Positions 52,405 to 60,876 of a DNA stretch of 64,000 nucleotides are shown piece by piece (positions within the stretch are counted from its first letter, which is position 1; every line of letters begins with the position of its first letter). A model generated the notes under the pieces. That model was not told where the DNA came from and made no database searches. It saw only the letters and a program-made list of their open reading frames with translations. Source of the stretch: Eikenella corrodens (GTDB lineage: Bacteria > Pseudomonadota > Gammaproteobacteria > Burkholderiales > Neisseriaceae); the NCBI RefSeq assembly GCF_003990355.1, contig NZ_CP034670.1:496001-560000 (forward strand). The letters run 5' to 3'. A program made the position numbers and the translations under genes.

Positions 52405-52522
52405 AAAGCCGCATCACGCCTGCATTTAGCCTTGTCATTTAGACAATGGGAAAGATTGGCGGATGTGGCTTTACTTATGTCGAAAATCAATACGGTATCT
52501 TTGTCCACAGACACAATATAAG
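52405..52522 (+). ncRNA. candidate IS110 bridge RNA
   Basis: The leader of the recombinase gene is strongly structured. A 15-bp stem (52405-52420 with 52458-52472, one bulge, one G-U) encloses an internal loop with 11 nt on each side (52421-52431 and 52447-52457), capped by TTGTC-ATTTA-GACAA. The right side with the end of the cap, AATGGGAAAGAT (52445-52456), is the exact complement of 53594-53605 at the right junction. A second stem, CTTAT/ATAAG (52474-52478, 52518-52522), encloses ACGGTATCTTTG, equal to the left junction. IS110-family enzymes use such RNAs to pair donor and target. TAGAAT at 52363 may be its -10 box. Ends unknown. Confidence 0.6.
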
Positions 52523-52531
52523 GATTGCAAC

Positions 52532-53494
52532 ATGCAAAAAATCGCACTTGGATTAGATATATCCAAATTGACTATAGACGCATATTTTAATGGTCAAAAA
52601 GATTTTATCCGCGTTATGAACAATAAATCCGGTATAGAAAAATTGATTGAGCGCATAAAAAACTATCAGCAACAAAGCAAGGAGATTCATGCTTGCTGCG
52701 AATACACCGGCGTTTATTACTTACCGCTGGCCAGCTCATTGCATGATTCAGGAATCAAAATCAGCGTAATCAACCCGCTTTCTATCAAGCTATACGGGGA
52801 ATACAGATTAAGACGAACAAAAACCGATAAACAGGATGCGAAACTAATTGCCGATTATTGCGAAAAAGAAAATCCGCCATTATGGAAACCGCTATCAGAA
52901 AAACGTAATACTTTAAAAGTTTTAAATAGACGTATCGAACAACTAAACGTATTACTGAACATGGAAAGCAATAGAAAAGACGTATCAGATTCGGTAATAA
53001 AGTCAGGTATAGGAAGAATAATTAACGCAATAAAAGAAGAAATAGAAAGCTGTAAAACAGCCATTCAAAACCTGATAGATTCTGACGAAGAATTAAGCCA
53101 TAACCAAAATCTATTGCAAACAATCAGCGGGGTAGGAAAAACTACAGCCGCATGGCTTTTGTCCGTACTGGTTGATATAGATAAATTCGAGAACTCAAAG
53201 AAGTTAATCAGCTATTTAGGACTATCGCCCGTAATCAAAGATTCAGGCACAAGTGTTAGACAAGCCAAAATATCCAAGATGGGCGATAAGAAAGTAAGGA
53301 AAGCGCTTTACTATCCGGCGCGGGCAGTTTGTCTAAGATCCAAACTGTGGCGGCCTTGGTTTGAACAAAAGATAAAACAGGGCAAGCACCCAAAGCAAAT
53401 CTATGTCCTGATGATGTGCAAAATCGTCAAATACGCCTATGCCGTGATTAAAACAGGTCAGCCGTTTGACGAGATGCGGCACAAACAGGCGTAA
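52532..53494 (+). CDS. IS110/Piv-family recombinase of the prophage
   Basis: A 320-residue enzyme. The N-terminal RuvC-like domain has the DEDD residues in IALGLDISK, CCEYTGVYY and KTDKQDAKLIADY; the C-terminal transposase_20 domain has ISGVGKTTAAWLLSVL and SGTSVRQAKISKMGDKKVRKALYY, whose Ser is expected to be catalytic. MDA/Nf prophages of Neisseria carry relatives as integrases. The start at 52532 follows AAGGATTGC. Confidence 0.93.
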   Translation: MQKIALGLDISKLTIDAYFNGQKDFIRVMNNKSGIEKLIERIKNYQQQSKEIHACCEYTGVYYLPLASSLHDSGIKISVINPLSIKLYGEYRLRRTKTDKQDAKLIADYCEKENPPLWKPLSEKRNTLKVLNRRIEQLNVLLNMESNRKDVSDSVIKSGIGRIINAIKEEIESCKTAIQNLIDSDEELSHNQNLLQTISGVGKTTAAWLLSVLVDIDKFENSKKLISYLGLSPVIKDSGTSVRQAKISKMGDKKVRKALYYPARAVCLRSKLWRPWFEQKIKQGKHPKQIYVLMMCKIVKYAYAVIKTGQPFDEMRHKQA

Positions 53495-53588
53495 AACAGC
53501 AGTTTAAACTGTTGCAAAAAAGCGGCAGCCGATGGCTATCGCTGCATAACTGTTGCTTGCGTTTTTAAAAAGTTCTTGACTTTCGATT
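53495..53588. other. right phage end with hairpins
   Basis: CAGCAGTTTAAACTGTTGC is a near-perfect palindrome right after the recombinase gene. A second weak hairpin, GCGGCAGCCGATGG with CTATCGCTGC, follows. TTGACTTTCGA (53576-53586) pairs in 10 of 11 positions with TCGAAAATCAA in the candidate bridge RNA. Confidence 0.45.
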
Positions 53589-53599
53589 ACGGTATCTTT
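53589..53599 (+). repeat. proposed attR core
   Basis: ACGGTATCTTT, followed by CCCATT. It lies 19 bp beyond the lrgB stop codon, so insertion left lrgB intact. Confidence 0.6.
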
Positions 53600-53617
53600 C
53601 CCATTCATGCGGCACGC

Positions 53618-54313
53618 TCAAACGCCCAACAGCGGCACGATAATCGGGGCGAGGAAGGAGGTGAGAATGCCGTTGAAAATCAGGCCAAGGGTGGCGTAGG
53701 CGGCGAAGTGGCCGCTGATTTCCAGGCTGGCGGCAATGCCGATGGCGTGCGAGGCCGTGCCCTGCGCGATGGAGTGCGAGATGGGATTGCGGATGTGGCT
53801 GTGGTGCAGAATCCAAAAGCCGATAAATTGGCCGGTGAGCCCGGCAATCAGCACGGCGGCCACCGAAACGGCGGGGATGCCGCCCAGCACGTGGGTGATT
53901 TCCAGCGCAATCGGCATGGTAACCGATTTGGCGGCGAGCGACTGGCTCACGTCGTGGCTGGCGCCCAGCCAGTGTGCAAACAGCACGCCGCTCACAATGC
54001 CCACCACGCTGCCCACCAGCTGCGAGGCGGCAATCGGCAGCCATTGGCTGCGGATACGCGGCCACTGCTGATACATGGGGATGGCCAGGCACACAATGGC
54101 CGGTTGCAGCCAAAAGCCGACCATGCGGCCGGTTTGCATGAAATCGTCGTAGCGGATGCCGAAGAGTTTCAGGTAGCCGATGACCAAAACCGTGCTCACC
54201 ATCAGCGGGTTGGCCAGCGGGCTGCCGCTGCGCAGGCGCAAAAACAGGCTGAAGCGGTAAACGGCGAGCATCATCAGAATCAGCACAACGGGATTGGTGG
54301 CGATTTCCCTCAT
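53618..54313 (-). CDS. lrgB: LrgB-family membrane protein
   Basis: A 231-residue inner-membrane protein. PLMVSTVLVIGYLKLFGI, SVTMPIALEITHVLGGIPAVSV and GTASHAIGIAASLE are LrgB/YohK signatures. LrgA and LrgB are linked to control of murein hydrolases and to pyruvate or glycolate export. AAGGAGG precedes the ATG by 5 nt. It overlaps lrgA by 4 bp. Confidence 0.9.
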   Translation of the reverse strand: MREIATNPVVLILMMLAVYRFSLFLRLRSGSPLANPLMVSTVLVIGYLKLFGIRYDDFMQTGRMVGFWLQPAIVCLAIPMYQQWPRIRSQWLPIAASQLVGSVVGIVSGVLFAHWLGASHDVSQSLAAKSVTMPIALEITHVLGGIPAVSVAAVLIAGLTGQFIGFWILHHSHIRNPISHSIAQGTASHAIGIAASLEISGHFAAYATLGLIFNGILTSFLAPIIVPLLGV

Positions 54314-54648
54314 TTGTGCCTCCTTAAAATTTCGTGCGTTTTCGCGCTGGAGAGCAGCACCAGCACGCTGCTGGCCACGGTGGCGGCGGCAATCGACCAA
54401 AAATCGTGCGCCACGATGGAAAAATAATCCATCAGCGCCACGCAGGCCGGAATCATCAGCAGCATCATGTGTTGCATGAGGAATTCGGTCATCGGCTTAA
54501 ACCAGGCCTCCTTCACCCAACCGGCTTTGAGCAGGCCGAACAAAATCAGCAGCCCCACAATGCTGGCGGGCAGTTTGAGGTAGGTAAGGTGCAAAAACAC
54601 TTCGCCTGCGGCCAGGCAGGCGAAAACAATAATAAGTGCGCGTAACAT
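54310..54648 (-). CDS. lrgA: LrgA/CidA-family holin-like protein
   Basis: A 112-residue protein with four hydrophobic segments (LRALIIVFACLAAGEVF, LKLPASIVGLLILFGLL, FLMQHMMLLMIPACVALM, and the last one AAATVASSVLVLLSS). It is the partner of lrgB and is translated with it (ATGA overlap). The ATG at 54648 gives the family start. Confidence 0.88.
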   Translation of the reverse strand: MLRALIIVFACLAAGEVFLHLTYLKLPASIVGLLILFGLLKAGWVKEAWFKPMTEFLMQHMMLLMIPACVALMDYFSIVAHDFWSIAAATVASSVLVLLSSAKTHEILRRHK

Positions 54649-54714
54649 GGTTACCGGCCTAAGATAGGTTGGAAAAGGAGAATTATAGCACCGGCGCGGT
54701 AAGGGGGAGTATGG

Positions 54715-54751
54715 CAAAGGGCTGCCTGCGATTTTTTCGGGCAGCCCTTTG
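54715..54751 (-). terminator. intrinsic terminator of nnrS
   Basis: CAAAGGGCTGCC pairs with GGGCAGCCCTTTG around a 12-nt loop. A DUS pair (54805-54846) and a DUS variant with one change near 54860 lie between it and nnrS. Confidence 0.65.
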
Positions 54752-54875
54752 CTTTTGTACGACATGCTTTGGCGATGCTTGATGGCAAGCTGCGTTTGCG
54801 CTGTTTCAGGTAGCCTTCATAAGCCAGCCAAAGGCTACCTGAAAAATGCCGATGCGGTTTCAGGTAGTCTGCCAC

Positions 54876-56069
54876 TCAGCCTTCCTTGCCGTCCACCCGC
54901 GGCGCGGTCAGCCAGGGCAGGTAGCGCCAGGTGTAGAGCAGCAGCGAAGCGGCAAACAGCAGGCCGGAGAGCCACAGGCCGGGCTGGTAGGCGGCGGGGA
55001 GCAGATACATCAATACTGCGGTGGCGGCACGCGCCAATGCGGCGGCCACCATCAGCCAAAACGCCAGCGGCATGACGGCAGGTGCGGGATAGAGTGGCCG
55101 GCCGGTGTGCCCCAGCGCGGTGCGCACCATCATGCCCACCGTCATCAGCCCGATGCCGCCCACGGCCACCAAATGCACGCCCAGGCTCTGCCAGCGCGGC
55201 AGCCAATATCCCGCGCCCATCACGGTCAGCCCCGCGCCGGTGAGCAGGAAGCCCGCAAACAGAATCCACAGCATCGGCTCTTTAGCCACTTCCGGCCGCC
55301 ACCAGCGCACGGTTTGCACGATATCCAGCAGCCCCGCCGCCATGCTGAGCACGGCTGCGGCAGCCAGCGCCGCATCGGCTGCCGAGGGTGGCAGCACCGC
55401 CTGCAAGCCGTAGAGCAGAGCCATAGCCAGCGGCACCACCAAGGAAGCCGTCATCACCAAAGGATGGCTGCCCACCTGCTCGCAGCCGAGCCGTTTGGCG
55501 GTGAAGAACGGAATCACGCGCATCCCCACCAGCCCGATAAAGCCGGCCACCACGGAAAGCCCGGCAAACAGCCCGCCGGCGAGCGCGGAGAAATTATGCC
55601 GTGCCAGCTGCCAATGAAACAGCGCCTGCAGCAGGCCGAACATAAACAGCGCGGCCACCGCCAGATAATTGCGCTTGTTGCGGCTGCGCACCACGGCCAC
55701 GCCCATATACCAAGCCGCAAGCCAATAGAACGCCACGCCTGCGATGCCGCCGGCCAGGGTAAGCGGCGCGGCAAAGGCAAACGCGCGCGCCAACAGCCAC
55801 AGCAGCGCCAGCATCATCAGCGGCGCGCCCCAGGTGCGCGGCTGTTTCGTCCAAGTGGCCACTGCCGTGAGCAGGAAAGCCACCACCACCGCGCCGGCAT
55901 AACCCCAAATCATTTCGTGGGCGTGCCAGAAATAATTGGGCAGCGCGGCCGTGCCCTGATAGCCGAAGCTCCACAGCAGGATGGAAAACGCGCCGTAGAG
56001 GGCGGCCAGCGGGTAGAAGGGGCGGAAGGCCATGCCCCAAACGGGATGGTTTTTGGAAAGCAGGTTCAT
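54876..56069 (-). CDS. nnrS: NnrS family membrane protein
   Basis: A 397-residue protein with about 12 membrane segments. HPVWGMAFRPFYPLAALYG, NYFWHAHEMIWGYAGAVVVAFLLTAV and GMRVIPFFTAKRLG are NnrS signatures, with His residues that could bind heme or copper. NnrS proteins protect against nitric oxide and nitrosative damage; N. meningitidis and relatives face NO in the host. Confidence 0.92.
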   Translation of the reverse strand: MNLLSKNHPVWGMAFRPFYPLAALYGAFSILLWSFGYQGTAALPNYFWHAHEMIWGYAGAVVVAFLLTAVATWTKQPRTWGAPLMMLALLWLLARAFAFAAPLTLAGGIAGVAFYWLAAWYMGVAVVRSRNKRNYLAVAALFMFGLLQALFHWQLARHNFSALAGGLFAGLSVVAGFIGLVGMRVIPFFTAKRLGCEQVGSHPLVMTASLVVPLAMALLYGLQAVLPPSAADAALAAAAVLSMAAGLLDIVQTVRWWRPEVAKEPMLWILFAGFLLTGAGLTVMGAGYWLPRWQSLGVHLVAVGGIGLMTVGMMVRTALGHTGRPLYPAPAVMPLAFWLMVAAALARAATAVLMYLLPAAYQPGLWLSGLLFAASLLLYTWRYLPWLTAPRVDGKEG

Positions 56070-56167
56070 GATGTGTCGATTATTGGTTGGGATGAAGGTT
56101 AAACGGAGAGGCTACCTGAAAAACGGCAGGCTTTCAGGTAGCCCTTAAATCATGCGGCAATACGGTT

Positions 56168-56776
56168 TCAGGCAGCTCCGGCAAACGGCGGCACGGGCGA
56201 ACCCAATTGGCGCAGCAGCTGCACGGTTTCAAATACGGGCAGCCCCATCACGCCGCTGAAGCTGCCGGAAAGGTGCGCCACAAACACGCCGCCGATGCCT
56301 TGGATGCCGTATGCGCCCGCTTTATCCAGCGGTTCGCCGCTGGCAATATAGGCTGCGATTTCCTGCTCGCCCAGTTCTTTAAACCGCACATCGCTGCGCT
56401 GTGCCGCCTCCAGCGTTTGGCCGCCGAGTGACACGCACACCGCCGTCCACACTTGGTGTTCGCGCCCGGAAAGGCTTTCCAGCAGCTCGCGGGCGTGTGC
56501 CGCATCGCGTGGTTTGCCCAAAATGGCATTATCCAGCGCCACCACTGTGTCGGCGCTCAACAGCGGCTGTGCCAAGGCAAGGCCGCGTTGCGCCGCCAGT
56601 TGCCGTGCTGCCGCGTTTTTCTGCCGCGCCATCCGCGCCACATAATCCGCCACCGCCTCGCCCGGCAGCGCCGTTTCGTCGATTTCCGCCGCCAGCAGCA
56701 CGGGCTGGAAACCTAATGAAACCAAAATTTCGCGGCGGCGCGGGCTGGCCGAGGCCAGATAGATGGTGTGGGGCAT
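56168..56776 (-). CDS. maf: Maf-like nucleotide pyrophosphatase
   Basis: A 202-residue cytoplasmic enzyme of the Maf family. LASASPRRREIL is the N-terminal phosphate-binding motif, SADTVVALDNAILGKP the catalytic one, and DKAGAYGIQGIGGVFV the C-terminal one. Maf enzymes hydrolyse non-standard or modified NTPs; the specificity (dTTP/UTP or m7GTP group) is not certain. A DUS pair (about 56110-56145) separates it from nnrS. Confidence 0.92.
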   Translation of the reverse strand: MPHTIYLASASPRRREILVSLGFQPVLLAAEIDETALPGEAVADYVARMARQKNAAARQLAAQRGLALAQPLLSADTVVALDNAILGKPRDAAHARELLESLSGREHQVWTAVCVSLGGQTLEAAQRSDVRFKELGEQEIAAYIASGEPLDKAGAYGIQGIGGVFVAHLSGSFSGVMGLPVFETVQLLRQLGSPVPPFAGAA

Positions 56777-56997
56777 GGCGTTTCTTTACATAGCTGCGGA
56801 AGCCGCCAAGGCTACCTGAAAATCCCGTTTTCCGCGATAGCTAAAACGGGTGAATTTGCGCGGGCGGGGCGTTGTGGCGGATTCCCGCCTTGCGCCGCCC
56901 GCAGCCGGAAGCAAAGTTAATCTGCTTGAGAGCTTGTTTTTCCCGCTCCCGCCCTAATCTTGCGCGGCGAGCTGTTTATTTACCCAATTTAGCAAAA

Positions 56998-58119
56998 ATG
57001 AGCGATCAAGACTACTATCAAACCCTCGGCGTCTCCCGCGATGCCTCCGATGAAGAAATCAAAAAGGCCTACCGCAAGCTGGCGATGAAATACCATCCCG
57101 ACCGCAACCCCGACAACAAGGAAGCGGAAGAGAAATTCAAAACCATCCAAAAAGCCTACGAAATCCTTTCCGACCGCGAAAAACGCAGCCGCTACGACCA
57201 ATTCGGCCAAGCCGGTGTAGACGGCAATGCCGGCGGTTTCGGTGGTTTCGGCGGCGCGGGCGGCTTCGATTTCGGCGATATTTTCAGCCAGATGTTCGGC
57301 GGCGGCGGGGCGCGCCAGCAGAACTTCCAAGGCGAAGATTTGCGCTACGATATTGAAATCACGCTGGAAGAAGCCGCAGCGGGCAGCAAAAAACGCATCA
57401 CCATCCCCTCGCACGAAGAGTGCGACATCTGCCACGGCTCTGGCGCCAAACCCGGCACCTCGGCCACCACCTGTTCCACCTGCCACGGCTCGGGCGTGGT
57501 ACACGTGCGCCAGGCCATTTTCCAGCTGCAGCAAACCTGCCCCACCTGCGGCGGCTCCGGCCGCGAAATCAAAGAGCCGTGCGTCAAATGCCACGGCGCA
57601 GGCCGCGTGAAGAGCCGCAAAACGCTGGATGTGAACATCCCCGCCGGTATTGAAAACGAGCAGCCCATCCGCCTCTCCGGCGAGGGCGAGCCCGGCTCGC
57701 ACGGCGCGCCCGCGGGCGATTTGTATGTGGTGGTGCACATCCGCCGCCACGAAATCTTCGAGCGCAACGGCTTGGATCTGCACTGCGAATTGCCGGTGAG
57801 CTTCACCGTTGCCGCGCTGGGCGGCGAAGTGGAAGTGCCCACGCTCAACGGCCGCGTGAAGCTGAATATCCCGAAAGAAACCCAAACCGGCCGCCGCATG
57901 CGCGTGAAAGGCAAGGGCATGAAATCGCTGCGTTCTTCCTCGATGGGCGATTTGTATTGCCACATCGTGGTTGAGACCCCGGTCAACCTCACCGATCGCC
58001 AGCGCGAACTGCTGGAAGAGTTTGAAAAAATCTCCACCGGCCTCGACCGCGCCCAAACCCCGCGCCAGAAATCGTTTATGGACAAACTGCGCGATTTGAA
58101 AAACGATCTGTTCGACTAA
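56998..58119 (+). CDS. dnaJ: chaperone DnaJ
   Basis: A 373-residue Hsp40 co-chaperone of DnaK. The J domain (DYYQTLGVSRDASDEEIKKAYRKLAMKYHPDRN) has HPD near residue 33; then a Gly- and Phe-rich linker (GGFGGFGGAGGFDFGDIF), four CxxCxGxG zinc repeats (residues about 141-205) and two substrate-binding beta domains. The start at 56998 is the normal one. dnaK is not in the window. Confidence 0.96.
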   Translation: MSDQDYYQTLGVSRDASDEEIKKAYRKLAMKYHPDRNPDNKEAEEKFKTIQKAYEILSDREKRSRYDQFGQAGVDGNAGGFGGFGGAGGFDFGDIFSQMFGGGGARQQNFQGEDLRYDIEITLEEAAAGSKKRITIPSHEECDICHGSGAKPGTSATTCSTCHGSGVVHVRQAIFQLQQTCPTCGGSGREIKEPCVKCHGAGRVKSRKTLDVNIPAGIENEQPIRLSGEGEPGSHGAPAGDLYVVVHIRRHEIFERNGLDLHCELPVSFTVAALGGEVEVPTLNGRVKLNIPKETQTGRRMRVKGKGMKSLRSSSMGDLYCHIVVETPVNLTDRQRELLEEFEKISTGLDRAQTPRQKSFMDKLRDLKNDLFD

Positions 58120-58138
58120 GGCGGCAGCCCGCCGCACA

Positions 58139-58180
58139 AAAGGCTACCTGAAACCCGTTAGGGCGTTTCGGGTAGCCTTT
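58139..58180 (+). terminator. DUS-pair terminator after dnaJ, one arm decayed
   Basis: AAAAGGCTACCTGAAAC pairs with GTTTCGGGTAGCCTTT. The second arm has one change (CGGG for CAGG), so it no longer is a perfect DUS but still pairs with a mismatch. Confidence 0.6.
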
Positions 58181-58184
58181 GCTT

Positions 58185-58286
58185 TATAGTGGATTAACAA
58201 AAATCAGGATCAGGCGGCGAGCCGCAGGCAGCACACACGTTACGGCAAGACGGGCCCGCCGTACTGGTTTTTGTTCATCCACTATA
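58185..58286. repeat. CREE, short form, shortened
   Basis: A 102-bp Correia element, common subtype, with changes in the core (AAGACGGGCCCGCCGTACTGG) and a TTGTTCATCC end. It is the shortest and most changed typical copy. Confidence 0.84.
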
Positions 58287-58320
58287 ATGGCGCAACGTCG
58301 TCTTGCCGTTCCCCCATAGC

Positions 58321-58371
58321 AAAAGGCTACCTGAAAGCTTTGCCGCGTTGCATTTTCAGGTAGCCTTTTTT
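58321..58371 (-). terminator. DUS-pair terminator of sstT
   Basis: AAAAGGCTACCTGAAA and TTTTCAGGTAGCCTTTTTT are 18 nt apart, just beyond the sstT stop codon at 58389. Confidence 0.65.
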
Positions 58372-58388
58372 AGCCCGCAAGATGGGGG

Positions 58389-59630
58389 TCAGCGTTTGTG
58401 CGCTTGATCCACGGCGGCGGTGAAGAGCACGTCGGTGGAGGAGTTGAGGGCGGTTTCGGCGGAGTCTTGGATGACGCCGATGATGAAGCCCACACCCACC
58501 ACCTGCATGGCGATGTCGTTGGGGATGTTGAACAGGCTGCAAGCCATGGGAATCAGCAGCAGCGAGCCGCCGGCCACGCCGGATGCGCCGCAGGCGCCGA
58601 TGGCGGCGATCACGCTCAGCAGCAGCGCCGTCCAGAAATCCACGGCGATGCCCAAGGTGTGCACCGCGGCCATGGTGAGGACGGTGATGGTGATGGCCGC
58701 GCCGGCCATGTTGATGGTGGCGCCCAGCGGGATGGATACGGAATAAGTGTCTTCATGCAGGCCGAGTTTTTTCGCCAAAGCCATGTTTACGGGGATGTTG
58801 GCGGCGGAAGAGCGGGTGAAGAAGGCGGTTACGCCGCTTTCGCGCAGGCAGGTGAACACCAGCGGGAAAGGGTTGCGGCGGGTTTGGGTAAACACGATGA
58901 TGGGGTTTACCACCAGTGCCACAAACAGCATCGCGCCCAGCAATACGGCCAACAGGTGCAGATAGAAGCCCAGTTTGTCGAAGCCTTCTTTCACGATGGT
59001 AACCAGCACCAGCCCGAAAATGCCCAAGGGGGCGAAGCGGATCACGCCGCGCACCACTTTGGAAATGGCTTCGGCCACGTCGTTGATCAGCGTGCGGGTG
59101 TGCTCGCTGGCTTGGCGGAACGCCGTGCCGAGCACCAAGGCCCAGGCGAGGATGCCGATGTAGTTGGCATCGGCCAGCGCCTGAATCGGGTTGGACACCA
59201 GGTTCATCAACAGGTGGCGCATCACTTCGCCGATGCCGGTGGGCGCTTCGTTGCTGGCCGCTTCCACGCCGCTGAGCAAGAGCTGCGAGGGGAACAGGAA
59301 GCTTGCGCCCACAGCCACCACGGCGGCGGCAAACGTGCCCACCAAATACAGCACCAAAATCGGGCGGATATTGGTGGGGTTGCCGCTGCGGTGCTGAGAG
59401 ATGGCGGCGGTAACCAAGGCAAACACCAAAATCGGCGCCACCGCTTTGAGCGCGCCCACAAACAGGCTGCCCAAAATCGCACCGATTTCCACCACCGCGT
59501 CGGCAGCGGCGGTGTTGCGCACCAGTACGCCCACCAAAATGCCGAGCGCGAGGCCGATGGCAATCTGCGTTACCAGCCCTAAGCTGGTGAAAAAGCCGAA
59601 CGGGCTTTTTCTTTGAGTATTGTTTTGCAT
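58389..59630 (-). CDS. sstT: serine/threonine:sodium symporter SstT
   Basis: A 413-residue inner-membrane carrier of the dicarboxylate/amino acid:cation symporter family. The helical hairpins are visible as FFTRSSAANIPVNMALAKKLG and GATINMAGAAITITVLTMAAVHTLG, and FIIGVIQDSAETALNSSTDVLFTAAVD is the C-terminal site. AGGA lies 6 nt before the ATG at 59630; an ATG further upstream adds non-family residues. Confidence 0.94.
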   Translation of the reverse strand: MQNNTQRKSPFGFFTSLGLVTQIAIGLALGILVGVLVRNTAAADAVVEIGAILGSLFVGALKAVAPILVFALVTAAISQHRSGNPTNIRPILVLYLVGTFAAAVVAVGASFLFPSQLLLSGVEAASNEAPTGIGEVMRHLLMNLVSNPIQALADANYIGILAWALVLGTAFRQASEHTRTLINDVAEAISKVVRGVIRFAPLGIFGLVLVTIVKEGFDKLGFYLHLLAVLLGAMLFVALVVNPIIVFTQTRRNPFPLVFTCLRESGVTAFFTRSSAANIPVNMALAKKLGLHEDTYSVSIPLGATINMAGAAITITVLTMAAVHTLGIAVDFWTALLLSVIAAIGACGASGVAGGSLLLIPMACSLFNIPNDIAMQVVGVGFIIGVIQDSAETALNSSTDVLFTAAVDQAHKR

Positions 59631-59936
59631 AGGAAATCCTAGGTTGTGTGGTTGTGTTTTGGCCGAAGTGCTTTGCACGCGGTGCGCCAGCCTGCTTCGG
59701 CCGTGGTTCGGGGCGGAAAAGACTTCAGTCTAACAGAAACGAACGTATCGGCACAAATATTTACTGACGGCATATCCGCACACAAACTGCCTGCGGCGGG
59801 CGGGCAGGTTTTTCAGGTAGCCTTGGTGCGGATAGGGCTACCTGAAACACACAACAACAAGCCGTTGGGTAATCAGCCTCCAACCATCCCTTGCAGGCGG
59901 CATTGGCAGGCCGGGTTTCTTTTGCCTGCCTTTACT
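59631..59936. other. gap between sstT and the IS copy
   Basis: Holds the sstT promoter region and a DUS pair (about 59812-59850). No gene seen. The original spacing of sstT and tamA was changed by the IS. Confidence 0.4.
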
Positions 59937-59977
59937 AGACCTCTTGCGAAAGTATCCTGAAGATTTACAATTCCCAA

Positions 59978-60397
59978 ATGAAATACGAAAACCTCATCCA
60001 AAGAAGCGATAGCGAATTCAAACGGCTCACAGGTGTAACGCCCGTCCTTTTTCACGAAATGCTGCAAGTCACCACAGAAGCAGAAAGCCGGAAGGTCAAG
60101 TCAGGCAGGCCGCATACGCTCGGTTTGGCAGACCAACTGCTGCTTACCCTAAGCTATCTGCGCCATTACCATACCCAACTCGAATTGGCCGCCATCTACG
60201 GCCTTTCCGAAAGCAATGTCTGCCGCACCATCCGTAAAACCGAGGACGCCCTCATCCGTTGCAAACGCTTCTCCCTGCCAAAGCACAAGAATCCGGGCGA
60301 CCAAACGGTCATCATTGACGTTACCGAAAGCCCGATTGAACGTCCCAAAAAAACAGCGGCAGTATTACAGCGGCAAGAAAAGGCGGCACACGGTTAA
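59978..60397 (+). CDS. IS5-family transposase, orfA, copy 2
   Basis: A 139-residue first frame, identical in sequence to copy 1. It carries the helix-turn-helix part and the first catalytic Asp. The seven-A tract is at 60347-60353. Confidence 0.88.
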   Translation: MKYENLIQRSDSEFKRLTGVTPVLFHEMLQVTTEAESRKVKSGRPHTLGLADQLLLTLSYLRHYHTQLELAAIYGLSESNVCRTIRKTEDALIRCKRFSLPKHKNPGDQTVIIDVTESPIERPKKTAAVLQRQEKAAHG

Positions 60398-60773
60398 AAT
60401 CCGGGTCATATACGGCAGGGAAACGGAAAAAATCATCAGCATCCGGACGGGGATGGGTGCCCGGCATGACATGCGTTTAGCCAAGAGGCACCTTGCAGAG
60501 CTTTATCCCTACAAAATAGTCATTGCGGATAAGGGTTATCAAGGATTGGCCAAAACCGGATTACAGACCCCGAAAAAGAAATCCAAACGTCATCCGCCGG
60601 ACAAACAGGATAAAGAGGCGAACAGGCGGTTAGGCAAACTCAGAACCGTCATCGAGCACATCAACAGGAAACTGAAGATATTCAAAATATTGTCGCTGCC
60701 TTACCGCAACAGGCGGAAACGGTTCGGGTTAAGGGCAAATCTGATTGCAGGACTGGTTAATGCGATGGGATGA
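60216..60773 (+). CDS. IS5-family transposase, orfB, copy 2
   Basis: The second frame, identical to copy 1, with the second Asp and the Glu of the catalytic triad. Only the part after about 60347 is meaningful. That both copies keep the same frame offset shows the offset did not arise separately in each. Confidence 0.85.
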   Translation: MSAAPSVKPRTPSSVANASPCQSTRIRATKRSSLTLPKARLNVPKKQRQYYSGKKRRHTVKIRVIYGRETEKIISIRTGMGARHDMRLAKRHLAELYPYKIVIADKGYQGLAKTGLQTPKKKSKRHPPDKQDKEANRRLGKLRTVIEHINRKLKIFKILSLPYRNRRKRFGLRANLIAGLVNAMG

Positions 60774-60876
60774 ATATTTTCGCAAGAGGTCTACTATAAA
60801 AGATAAGGCAAAAATGCTAATATGCCGCCGTTTGCCGCCACACACCGGCTTGATGTTTATCGATTGCAGATTGCCC

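Larger units (their letters stand above)
44237..53599 (+). mobile_element. filamentous (inovirus) prophage, MDA/Nf-like
   Basis: A 9.4-kb block with the gene set of filamentous phages: initiator, ssDNA-binding protein, very small membrane proteins, major coat protein, Zot, TspB-like adsorption protein, DUF2523 protein and an IS110/Piv-type recombinase at the right end, as in the MDA/Nf prophages of Neisseria. The limits are set by the repeat ACGGTATCTTT at both sides. All genes point the same way. Base composition is lower in G+C than the flanks, the host DUS is rare inside, and no repressor gene was seen. Confidence 0.85.
59937..60792 (+). mobile_element. IS5-family element, copy 2
   Basis: An 856-bp element with perfect 15-bp ends (AGACCTCTTGCGAAA and its complement), flanked by the 3-bp repeat ACT at 59934-59936 and 60793-60795. 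Same length and same encoded proteins as copy 1. It ends 84 bp before tamA. Confidence 0.93.

Noticed and set aside
56926..56960. Heat-shock (sigma32) promoter before dnaJ
   Set aside because: CTTGAG is present but no acceptable CCCCAT-like -10 at the right distance.
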